Shown here one piece after another: positions 6,293-11,396 of a stretch of DNA of 11,396 nucleotides (position 1 is the first letter of the stretch; the number at the start of each line of letters is the position of its first letter). Both the position numbers and the translations under genes were made by a program. Source of the DNA: Candidatus Phaeomarinibacter sp. (GTDB taxonomy: Bacteria > Pseudomonadota > Alphaproteobacteria > CGMCC-115125); contig JANQMQ010000258.1 of the NCBI GenBank assembly GCA_028279995.1, positions 1-11,396 on the forward strand. The letters are read 5' to 3'. The notes below the pieces were generated by a model, which saw only the letters and a list, made by a program, of their open reading frames with translations, made no database searches and was not told the DNA's origin.

Positions 6293-6694
6293 ATGAGTAT
6301 TGCTCAGACCAACATCGAAATGATCTCCCGGATTCCGGAGCTCATTCCTGACCGGCTGGACGAAGCCAAGTACCTTTTTGCCGATGACTTTGTGTGGACC
6401 TATATCAATCCGCTCCTTCCGCAGATTGAGGGGGACTACAATGGTGTTGATGGTCTCAAGACATTCTTCCGGAAACTTGGCGAACTGACGGGCGGCACCT
6501 TCCGTGTCCGGGTCAAGAATGCATATCCACTGGGGGATGAGCTTGTTGTTGCCCATGCGGCACCGGGCATGACCCTGGATGGCGAAACCTTTGAAACAGA
6601 TGCGGCAGTGGTCTGGCGCTTTGTGGACGGCAAGATCAAGGCCGCTTGGGACACTCCTGCCGTCTACACCATCAACACGGATGGCGACGGCTGA
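6293..6694 (+). CDS. SnoaL/NTF2-like fold protein
   Basis: A 133-residue protein with the cone-shaped NTF2-like pattern: an N-terminal helix, then YLFADDFVWTYINPL, GVDGLKTFFRKLGELTGG, and the final strands (ETDAAVVWRFVDGKIKAAWDTPAVY). Such proteins may be isomerases, cyclases, dehydratases or simple binding proteins. The family is often paired with oxygenases in degradative and biosynthetic operons. The ATG at 6293 has AGGAG (6282-6286) 6 nt before it, which excludes an earlier in-frame start at 6260. It lies 39 bp after PhyH on the same strand and likely handles the same pathway intermediate. It ends 7 bp from the stop of the convergent methyltransferase gene, leaving no room for a separate terminator. 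Confidence 0.82.
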   Translation: MSIAQTNIEMISRIPELIPDRLDEAKYLFADDFVWTYINPLLPQIEGDYNGVDGLKTFFRKLGELTGGTFRVRVKNAYPLGDELVVAHAAPGMTLDGETFETDAAVVWRFVDGKIKAAWDTPAVYTINTDGDG

Positions 6695-6701
6695 TGCTCA
6701 C

Positions 6702-7325
6702 CTAAGCTGGCTTGCGGCAGATGAGGAACACGGTCCGTCCGTTGCCGGGCTGCCAGTGGGTTTCGACTGTGAAGCCAGCGTCGGTCATGAAACCCACCAG
6801 CTGGTTGCCTTTGAGGAATTGCACATAGGGCACTTTTCCAATGGCGCGGCCCAGCGGCAGGATGAGTTTCATCCAGTTCATGCCATCGCCCAGGCACACG
6901 GTGCTTGAGACGAAGATGCCGCCGGGCTTGAGCCAGCGGTAGACATCTTTCGCCGTTTCCGCCGGGTCCTCGATCAGGTGCAGGATGCTGTTGCCGAGGA
7001 TGGCGTCATAGGCTTGATCCGCCACGTCCATTTCGGCGATGTCCGCGCACCGGAACGTGACATTGCTGACGCTCTGCTCAGTGGCCTGCTGTCTGGCGAT
7101 CGTCAGCATGGCGTCTGAGATGTCATAGGCATCAACCTGCGCTACATGGGGTGCGTGCCGCAGGGCCGTACCACCAGTGCCGCAGCCAAATTCCATTACT
7201 TTCATGTCCGGGCGAAACTGTTCCTGTGTCAGGCGCAGTTTTTCTTCATAGGCCTCCGGGTTGCCGATGGGAGAGGCGAAATACTTTTCCGCGATGCTGT
7301 CCCAGAACTTGCTTTCATGCGCCAT
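6702..7325 (-). CDS. Class I SAM-dependent methyltransferase
   Basis: A 207-residue protein with the Rossmann-type SAM-binding order. Motif I is VMEFGCGTGGTA (about 43-54), followed by the acidic DAYDIS at the end of strand 2, FRCADIAEMDV, then YDAILGNSILHLIEDP (motif IV region) and WLKPGGIFVSS. The end, FMTDAGFTVETHW followed by RTVFLICRK, is normal for small-molecule methyltransferases. The acceptor cannot be read from the sequence. ATG 7325 is preceded by AAGGAG about 10 nt upstream. It is divergent from a LysR regulator across 108 bp containing a candidate LysR site, so LysR control, probably activation by an inducer, is likely. Confidence 0.9.
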   Translation of the reverse strand: MAHESKFWDSIAEKYFASPIGNPEAYEEKLRLTQEQFRPDMKVMEFGCGTGGTALRHAPHVAQVDAYDISDAMLTIARQQATEQSVSNVTFRCADIAEMDVADQAYDAILGNSILHLIEDPAETAKDVYRWLKPGGIFVSSTVCLGDGMNWMKLILPLGRAIGKVPYVQFLKGNQLVGFMTDAGFTVETHWQPGNGRTVFLICRKPA

Positions 7326-7384
7326 GGGGAGGGCTCCTTGCGAGGTGACGACTGGTGTCTCTGGGCCCTTAAATAGCTATGCGT

Positions 7385-7399
7385 ATTTCAGATAGAAAT
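7385..7399. promoter_or_regulatory. Candidate LysR binding site (ATTTC-N5-GAAAT)
   Basis: ATTTCAGATAGAAAT is an inverted repeat with 5-bp arms and fits the T-N11-A rule for LysR-type regulators. It sits between the divergent methyltransferase and LysR genes. A second symmetric element, AAATT-N5-AATTT (7396-7410), begins 11 bp further on and overlaps it by 4 bp. That is about one helical turn, as expected for recognition and activation half-sites. Confidence 0.55.
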
Positions 7400-7433
7400 T
7401 GCGGAAATTTGTCGGTCTGGTATACGAAAATCC

Positions 7434-8339
7434 ATGAACTGGCCTGCGATTGCCTTTGACTGGAACCAGATCCGCGCTTTCCTGGCGACAGCTGAGGAAG
7501 GATCGCTGTCGGCGGCGGCGCGTGTGCTGGGCCAGACGCAACCAACGCTGAGCCGACAGGTTACCGGCCTCGAAGAGGCGCTGGGCGTTGTCCTGTTCGA
7601 GCGCGGGCCGCGGACCATGCGGTTGACCCAGGCGGGCCATGAAGTGCTGGCGCATGTCCGCGCCATGGGGGACGCTGCGATGAAGGTGTCCCTTGCCGCA
7701 TCTGGCCAGTCGCAGGACGTGGAAGGCAGCGTCAGTGTCACGGCGACGGAACTCTTTGCCAGCATGTATCTGCCGCCGATCCTGTGCGAGCTGCGCGAGA
7801 TCGCGCCGAAGCTGTCCGTCAATGTCATTACGTCCAACGACGTTCGGGACCTGACGCGTCGTGAGGCTGACATCTCCATCCGGCACGCGCGCCCTGAGCA
7901 GCCCGACCTGATCGGCAGGCTGGTTCATGAGACGTCAGCACGGTTGTATGCATCGCGAGACTATCTTGACCGTCATGGCCGGCCGGCATCCCTTGAGGAA
8001 GCAGCAGACCTGTCGATGATCGGCTTCGATACGGCAGGCAGTCTCGTTCCGTTTCTTCAGGGGATGGGTCTGCCGGTCACCGAAAACAACGTGCGTGCGA
8101 CCACCGAAAGCGGTCACATGCTGATTGCGTTGATCCGTGCGGGTCTGGGGGCAAGCTTTCTCACTCAGGACGCTGCAAGCCAGTTTGATGACCTTGAGGT
8201 CGTGCTGCCGGACATGGATGCACCCGTCGTGCCGGTGTGGCTCGTGACACATCGGGAATTGCGCACCAGCCGCCGCATCCGCATTGTGTTTGATCATCTG
8301 GCGGAGACGCTGTCGGGTATGCTTGGCGACGGTCGTTGA
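7434..8339 (+). CDS. LysR family transcriptional regulator
   Basis: A 301-residue regulator of standard LysR length. The winged HTH (about 9-66) reads FDWNQIRAFLATAEEGSLSA, then AARVLGQTQPTLSRQVTGLE, then LGVVLFERGPRTMRLTQAG. The rest is a periplasmic-binding-protein-like effector domain (SVSVTATELFASMYLPP onwards). The effector is unknown. The AATEEG/QPTLSRQV type is common among alphaproteobacterial regulators of small enzyme genes. ATG 7434 is the first in-frame start and lies 108 bp from the divergent methyltransferase start. Its last 35 residues (VTHRELRTSRRIRIVFDHL) have a close relative in the orphan fragment at 9931-10032. It converges on the TetR gene that ends at 8364. Confidence 0.93.
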   Translation: MNWPAIAFDWNQIRAFLATAEEGSLSAAARVLGQTQPTLSRQVTGLEEALGVVLFERGPRTMRLTQAGHEVLAHVRAMGDAAMKVSLAASGQSQDVEGSVSVTATELFASMYLPPILCELREIAPKLSVNVITSNDVRDLTRREADISIRHARPEQPDLIGRLVHETSARLYASRDYLDRHGRPASLEEAADLSMIGFDTAGSLVPFLQGMGLPVTENNVRATTESGHMLIALIRAGLGASFLTQDAASQFDDLEVVLPDMDAPVVPVWLVTHRELRTSRRIRIVFDHLAETLSGMLGDGR

Positions 8340-8363
8340 TGATCCTTGCCTGGTTATGACGTC

Positions 8364-8987
8364 CTACCTGCCAAACTGGGCGCCTATGGTGGATGCAAAT
8401 TCCGAGATCAGTGCTCTTGTCTTCTTCGGCGGCACAGCCAGAAGTTCGCCTTCAACAAAGCCTGCTGAAAAGGAAAACAGACTGACCATCCTGAATAGAT
8501 TCGTAAGGTTGGCACGTTGGTCAATACGGCCCGCTCGCTGTAGGGCCTTCAATCGGCCGCGCAGATTGGCATCTTCGCCGTAGGTCAAAGTGGCGAGTGC
8601 CTTTTGGCGAAACATGTCATCGGTGGCCATCTCGGCGATGATGAGGCGGGAGATGTGCTTGTTGGTCCGGTCCTGCGTGTATCTGAAAATCAGATACTGA
8701 GACAGCTCATCTTCGAGCGTCTTGGCGGGTGGATAAGGCAATTCGCCGGATTGTTTTTCCGCGACTATTTTTTCAACAATCGCCAAGAGCAGACCGTCCT
8801 TGCTGCCAAAATACCGATTGATAAGTGCCACGTTCGCGTTCGCTTTTTCGGCAACCGCTGACACGGGTGTTCGACTGAATCCATGTAAGGCAAACACCTC
8901 GAGGCCGGCGTCGATCAGCCGCTGCTCCGTTAACTTGCGGCTCCGCCTCGTTGCGCCATCCGGCTTCAAGTTTTTTGGTGTGCTCAT
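8364..8987 (-). CDS. TetR family transcriptional regulator
   Basis: A 207-residue repressor. A basic N-terminal arm (KPDGATRRSRKLTEQ) precedes the HTH domain FSRTPVSAVAEKANANVALINRYFGSKDGLL (about 38-69), with INRYFGSKDGLL as the typical recognition helix ending. The C-terminal helices (SRLIIAEMATDDMFR) match the TetR ligand domain in general terms only. ATG 8987 is preferred; GTG 8993 two codons earlier is also in frame, and the nearest operator copy ends only 4-10 bp upstream of these starts. It is divergent from the sulfurtransferase gene and shares a promoter with two identical-type operators, so it probably controls both genes. Confidence 0.9.
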   Translation of the reverse strand: MSTPKNLKPDGATRRSRKLTEQRLIDAGLEVFALHGFSRTPVSAVAEKANANVALINRYFGSKDGLLLAIVEKIVAEKQSGELPYPPAKTLEDELSQYLIFRYTQDRTNKHISRLIIAEMATDDMFRQKALATLTYGEDANLRGRLKALQRAGRIDQRANLTNLFRMVSLFSFSAGFVEGELLAVPPKKTRALISEFASTIGAQFGR

Positions 8988-8996
8988 ATCCACTTT

Positions 8997-9012
8997 GTAA
9001 ACACCTGTTTAC
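8997..9012. promoter_or_regulatory. TetR operator copy 1 (GTAAACACCTGTTTAC)
   Basis: The arms GTAAACA and TGTTTAC are perfectly complementary around CC. The right half overlaps the plus-strand -35 (TTTACA, 9008-9013) of the sulfurtransferase gene, and the left edge is 9 bp from the TetR ATG. It shares the frame GTAAA-N6-TTTAC and the bases CTG with copy 2. Confidence 0.75.
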
Positions 9013-9037
9013 ATGCTCGCAATGCCGTAGTTATAAA
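9008..9037 (+). promoter_or_regulatory. Promoter of the sulfurtransferase gene
   Basis: -35 TTTACA (9008-9013), 18-bp spacer and -10 TATAAA (9032-9037). Operator copy 1 covers the -35 and copy 2 starts 2 bp after the -10, so the promoter is bracketed by repressor sites. Confidence 0.6.
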
Positions 9038-9063
9038 TGTAAATCGCTGTTTACATTTATAAC
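9030..9063. promoter_or_regulatory. TetR operator copy 2 within a 34-bp inverted repeat
   Basis: A 14-bp perfect inverted repeat (9030-9043 and 9050-9063) with a 6-bp centre TCGCTG. The inner 16 bp (9039-9054) reads GTAAATCGCTGTTTAC, the same GTAAA-N6-TTTAC form as copy 1. Its start is 42 bp from that of copy 1, four helical turns. The outer ATAAAT/ATTTAT arms also contain the -10 of the plus-strand promoter. Confidence 0.75.
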
Positions 9064-9097
9064 TAGAGCGCATCATGCTCTCGATGTGGGGGAACTC

Positions 9098-9931
9098 ATG
9101 GCCGACTATGCAAATCCCAGTGCCCTGACGGATACCGGATGGCTGGAGGGCAATCTAGACAACCCGGATGTTGTCGTGATCGAAATGGATACTGACCCAG
9201 CTGCTTATGAAGCGGGACATATTCCTGGGTCCGTCTTCTGGCCGGCGGTTGCACCGCTGGATGAGACGCTGTCCACCCTCAGTGATCCTGGTGCCATTTC
9301 GAATCTGTTTGAAAGCGCGGGCATTAGACCCTCAACCACTGTCATTCTGGTGCATGGCCAGTATCAGGCCACGTCCGGTTGGCTCTACTGGTTTTTCAAG
9401 CGTGCAGGTCACCGCGACGTTCGGGTTTTGAATGGCGGTCGGCAAAAGTGGCTTGCAGACGGCCATGCGCTAACGGATGCAAAGACATTCTTGGTACAGA
9501 CAAACTATCGTGTTGATAGCGTTGACTTGTCTGCGTCAGTGGCGGCGTCTGATGTGGCTGCGGTCATTGCGGATGCCAATGTTGCCATTCTCGATGTCCG
9601 GTCCTTTCCGGAGTTTACCGGTGACGTGTATCTCTCAGGCCCGGTGCAGCCAGATGAAGTTGCCGGTCATATCCCGGGAGCCATACATTTTCCTTATGAG
9701 CTGGTGCATGATGAGGATGGCACGTTCAAGTCAGCCGCCAGTCTTGAGAAGCTCTATGCCGACAAGGGCATAACGCGGGATAAACGTGTGCTGCCTTATT
9801 GTGCTGTTGGTGGCCGCTCCGCCCACACCTGGTTCGTCCTGACGCAGTTGATCGGGTTCAAAGATGTGCAAAATTTCGACGGTTCGTGGCGCGAATGGAG
9901 CACGACTCCCGGCTTGCCAATTGCCCGCTGA
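9098..9931 (+). CDS. Two-domain sulfurtransferase (rhodanese; thiosulfate/3-mercaptopyruvate type)
   Basis: A 277-residue tandem rhodanese. The N-terminal, non-catalytic repeat has AYEAGHIPGSVFWP (36-49) and LNGGRQKWLADG. The C-terminal repeat has ILDVRSFPEFTG (164-175), AGHIPGAIHFPY and the active-site loop CAVGGR with nucleophile C235, followed by SAHTWFVLTQL. The last run strongly resembles actinobacterial SseA/CysA-type thiosulfate sulfurtransferases (CRIGERSSHTW). The enzyme moves a sulfane sulfur from thiosulfate or mercaptopyruvate to an acceptor such as cyanide or a thiol; the loop cannot settle which donor. ATG 9098 has GTGGGGGAA upstream. The TetR-controlled promoter suggests induction by a sulfur or toxic compound. 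Its stop overlaps the start of a LysR-tail relic. Confidence 0.9.
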   Translation: MADYANPSALTDTGWLEGNLDNPDVVVIEMDTDPAAYEAGHIPGSVFWPAVAPLDETLSTLSDPGAISNLFESAGIRPSTTVILVHGQYQATSGWLYWFFKRAGHRDVRVLNGGRQKWLADGHALTDAKTFLVQTNYRVDSVDLSASVAASDVAAVIADANVAILDVRSFPEFTGDVYLSGPVQPDEVAGHIPGAIHFPYELVHDEDGTFKSAASLEKLYADKGITRDKRVLPYCAVGGRSAHTWFVLTQLIGFKDVQNFDGSWREWSTTPGLPIAR

Positions 9932-10032
9932 TGAGCCACTGCGAGCGTCGCACCAGCCGCCACATCCATGTTGTGTTTGATCATCTGGCCACAGTGCTGT
10001 CGATCAGTCTGCATCCGGCAGAAGATTCCTGA
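9931..10032 (+). pseudogene. Orphan C-terminal fragment of a LysR regulator
   Basis: Frame 1 encodes MSHCERRTSRHIHVVFDHL followed by about 15 residues and a stop at 10032. It aligns without gaps to the end of the intact LysR at 7434-8339 (VTHRELRTSRRIRIVFDHL). By hand count, 49 of 66 nucleotides match between 9937-10002 and the corresponding stretch near 8249-8314. LysR similarity begins around the last codons of the sulfurtransferase and nothing LysR-like precedes it, so the HTH and most of the effector domain are missing. It is best read as the remnant of a LysR gene whose 5' part was lost when the TetR/sulfurtransferase segment arrived. No ribosome binding site supports separate expression. 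Confidence 0.72.
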
Positions 10033-10040
10033 GAAGCCTC

Positions 10041-10071
10041 TTGACCCTCACGCTACGTCAGGCTCGATACA
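10041..10071 (+). promoter_or_regulatory. MerR-type promoter with operator in a 19-bp spacer
   Basis: -35 TTGACC (10041-10046) and -10 GATACA (10066-10071) are 19 bp apart, the stretched spacing typical of promoters activated by MerR proteins. A near-palindrome, CCTCACG-CTA-CGTCAGG (10046-10062), with 6 of 7 arm pairs, lies between them. The predicted transcription start is at or within a few bases of the ATG at 10078. Confidence 0.65.
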
Positions 10072-10077
10072 GGGGCC

Positions 10078-10866
10078 ATGACAACGCAAAGTGAGGAATA
10101 TTCAGTAGGTCAACTTGCCCGGCTGTCCGGCGTGTCCGTCAGGACGCTGCACCATTATGACAGCATTGGCCTGCTTTCACCGGCCCATACGGCGTCCAAC
10201 GGATATCGCATCTATGGGCGTGCCGAAGCTCTGCGCTTGCAGGAAATCCTGTTTTATCGGGATGTAGGCATGTCGCTTGGCGAGATTACAACGATCTTGA
10301 GCAAGCCGTCAGATGCCCTGGCACGGCTGACGCGTCATCGCGCACGGCTGGTTCAGCAGGTGGCCCGGACATCCAAGGCGATTGACACACTGGACCTCAC
10401 GATTGCTCACCTCAAAGGAGATCGTGACATGGCTATTGAAGATTTATACCAGCCCTTCGCGCCAGCAAAACAGGCTGACTATGAAGCCTGGCTGATAGAA
10501 ACCTATGGTGCCGATATGGCCGAGCATATTGCCGCGTCGAAGCAGGCTATTGCAGAGGTGACCGACGGCCTTGAAGGTTTGATGGTAAAGCTGCGTGACG
10601 TAGAAGCCAGGCTGGTTGAGGCCTATGAAGCCGATCATCAGCCTGGTGCCGATGAGTTGGTCGTAGTGCTCGACGAGCATCGTGCATTGATGGGCGAATT
10701 CTGGGGGCGTGAATGTGATGCTGCGGCCTATGCCGGTCTTGCGGACATGTATCTCAGCCACCCGGATTTTGTCGCCAGGTATGAGCGGCTCAGTCCCAAG
10801 TTCTCAGGTTGGTTGCCTGCCACAATGAAGGCATATGCAGGAACCTTTGAAGCTCCCTGCCCGTAG
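10078..10866 (+). CDS. MerR family regulator with TipAS-like effector domain
   Basis: A 262-residue protein. The MerR DNA-binding domain occupies about 8-78: YSVGQLARLSGVSVRTLHHY, then SIGLLSP, GYRIYGRAEALRLQEILFYRDVGMSL. A coiled-coil dimerisation helix follows (about 85-120). The C-terminal part (about 145-258, with SHPDFVARYERL and YAGTF) resembles the TipAS antibiotic-binding domain, as in TipAL of Streptomyces and Mta of Bacillus. Such proteins activate their own and other promoters when a peptide antibiotic or drug binds. ATG 10078 lacks a Shine-Dalgarno and sits at the predicted transcript start, so a leaderless mRNA is likely. An internal ATG at 10429 has AAAGGAG upstream and could give a TipAS-only product. 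Confidence 0.9.
   Translation: MTTQSEEYSVGQLARLSGVSVRTLHHYDSIGLLSPAHTASNGYRIYGRAEALRLQEILFYRDVGMSLGEITTILSKPSDALARLTRHRARLVQQVARTSKAIDTLDLTIAHLKGDRDMAIEDLYQPFAPAKQADYEAWLIETYGADMAEHIAASKQAIAEVTDGLEGLMVKLRDVEARLVEAYEADHQPGADELVVVLDEHRALMGEFWGRECDAAAYAGLADMYLSHPDFVARYERLSPKFSGWLPATMKAYAGTFEAPCP
10414..10434 (+). promoter_or_regulatory. Internal ribosome binding site and ATG inside the MerR gene
   Basis: AAAGGAG, at about 10414-10420, stands 8 nt before an in-frame ATG at 10429 (MAIEDLYQPF). Initiation there would make a protein of about 145 residues consisting only of the effector domain, as known for tipA, where TipAS is translated from within the tipAL reading frame. Confidence 0.45.
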
Positions 10867-10907
10867 CCATGGCTGCTGGCCAAAGTTCTGGTTCCATTCA
10901 ATAATAG

Positions 10908-10941
10908 CTCCAAGAGCACGCGATGTGCCGCGATTTTGGAG
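10908..10941 (+). promoter_or_regulatory. Possible hairpin covering the TauD-family ribosome binding site
   Basis: CTCCAA (10908-10913) is complementary to TTGGAG (10936-10941), and the latter contains the GGAG Shine-Dalgarno of the following gene. An inner stem GCAC/GTGC (10916-10919, 10925-10928) lies within. If folded it would hide the ribosome site. The stem is short, so support is modest. Confidence 0.25.
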
Positions 10942-10949
10942 TGAAACAG

Positions 10950-11396
10950 ATGAGCAAGAACTGGGATATCCGCGTCCTTGCGGGCGCGTTGGGAGCAAGT
11001 ATCTCCGGTGTCAGCCTGGCTGATACAACCGCCGAAGAGATTGATACCGTCAAATCCCTGCTCACGCGCCACAAGGTGCTCGTTTTTCCGGATCAGAACC
11101 TGTCACCGGATCAGCATGTGTCTCTAGGTGAAAAGTTCGGTGAGCTTGAGGGCGCACACCCGAACCTCGCCAAACCCGACATGCCGTCGCCGCATATCTT
11201 CGAGCTTGCTGCAAGTGAAGGCGGGATCGCAGATGAGTGGCATACGGATCTGACATTCACCGAGTCGCCACCGCTCATGTCGATCCTCAACATGGTGACT
11301 TGTCCCGAAGCGGGCGGTGACACCATGTGGACCAATCTCATCGCGGCCTATGCGGATCTGTCAGAGCCCATGCAGGAAATGCTGGGAGGGCTGACG
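10950..11396 (+). CDS. TauD/TfdA family Fe(II)/2-oxoglutarate dioxygenase (partial)
   Basis: The frame from ATG 10950 stays open to the window edge, giving the first 149 residues of a protein usually about 280 long. The N-terminus shows the family opening (LAGALGASISGVSLAD, then LLTRHKVLVFPDQNLSPDQH, then LGEKFGELEGAHP). DEWHTDLTFTESPP carries the metal-binding HxD pair, and EAGGDTMWTNLIAAYADLS is the following conserved block. TauD enzymes release sulfite from taurine, and relatives cleave or hydroxylate other sulfonates, ethers and acids; substrate residues cannot be judged without the C-terminal half. GGAG (10938-10941) lies 8 nt before the ATG. It follows the MerR gene by 83 bp on the same strand and may share its regulation. 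Confidence 0.9.
   Translation, partial: MSKNWDIRVLAGALGASISGVSLADTTAEEIDTVKSLLTRHKVLVFPDQNLSPDQHVSLGEKFGELEGAHPNLAKPDMPSPHIFELAASEGGIADEWHTDLTFTESPPLMSILNMVTCPEAGGDTMWTNLIAAYADLSEPMQEMLGGLT

Noticed and set aside
10950..11396. Assignment of the partial oxygenase as taurine dioxygenase TauD itself
   Set aside because: Only the N-terminal half is present, substrate-binding residues cannot be judged, and no taurine transport genes are visible.
1..11396. CRISPR array, insertion sequence or prophage genes
   Set aside because: No regularly spaced repeats, transposase, integrase or phage structural genes are seen on either strand.

Overview
The window looks like accessory chromosome of an alphaproteobacterium. 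The evidence is moderately high GC, GTG starts beside strong Shine-Dalgarno sequences, and many small enzyme genes each paired with its own divergent regulator. A marine or hydrocarbon/lipid-degrading lineage such as Parvibaculales or Rhodobacterales would fit, but that placement is a guess from gene flavour. I see no CRISPR array, insertion sequence or integrase.

Left part (1-1830). A partial minus-strand membrane protein lies behind a perfect 16-bp palindrome. A VOC-fold (glyoxalase/bleomycin-resistance type) gene follows on the minus strand. Next comes a full-length but damaged tRNA-Ser(CGA), and directly downstream of its 3' end an AT-richer gene for an NOV_C/DUF3883 PD-(D/E)XK-type protein. 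The tRNA plus foreign-looking gene resembles the remnant of a genomic islet.

Middle (1799-6700). A TetR regulator (minus) is divergent from a sterol desaturase/fatty acid hydroxylase family membrane enzyme, with an operator over the desaturase promoter. A convergent DUF4336 protein follows, probably co-transcribed with a second TetR. That TetR is divergent from a phytanoyl-CoA dioxygenase (PhyH) family gene and a SnoaL/NTF2-like gene, which form a two-gene operon. A perfect 18-bp palindrome sits in the divergent promoter.

Right part (6700-11396). A SAM methyltransferase (minus) is divergent from a LysR regulator, with a T-N11-A site between them. A third TetR is divergent from a two-domain thiosulfate/3-mercaptopyruvate-type sulfurtransferase. 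Their promoter carries two copies of the same operator, 42 bp apart. Right after the sulfurtransferase is an orphan LysR C-terminus. A TipA-like MerR regulator with a 19-bp-spacer promoter follows, and the window ends in a partial TauD-type dioxygenase.

Overall the window is a chain of self-contained regulator/operator/enzyme modules: three TetR, one LysR, one MerR and one LysR relic in about 11 kb. The enzymes (two Fe/2-oxoglutarate oxygenases, a di-iron membrane hydroxylase, a methyltransferase, a sulfurtransferase, VOC and SnoaL folds) suggest inducible catabolism or detoxification of small organic compounds. I cannot assign a substrate to any of them. I found no clear new multi-gene system. 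The best leads are the operators, the tRNA/NOV_C islet and the LysR-tail relic.
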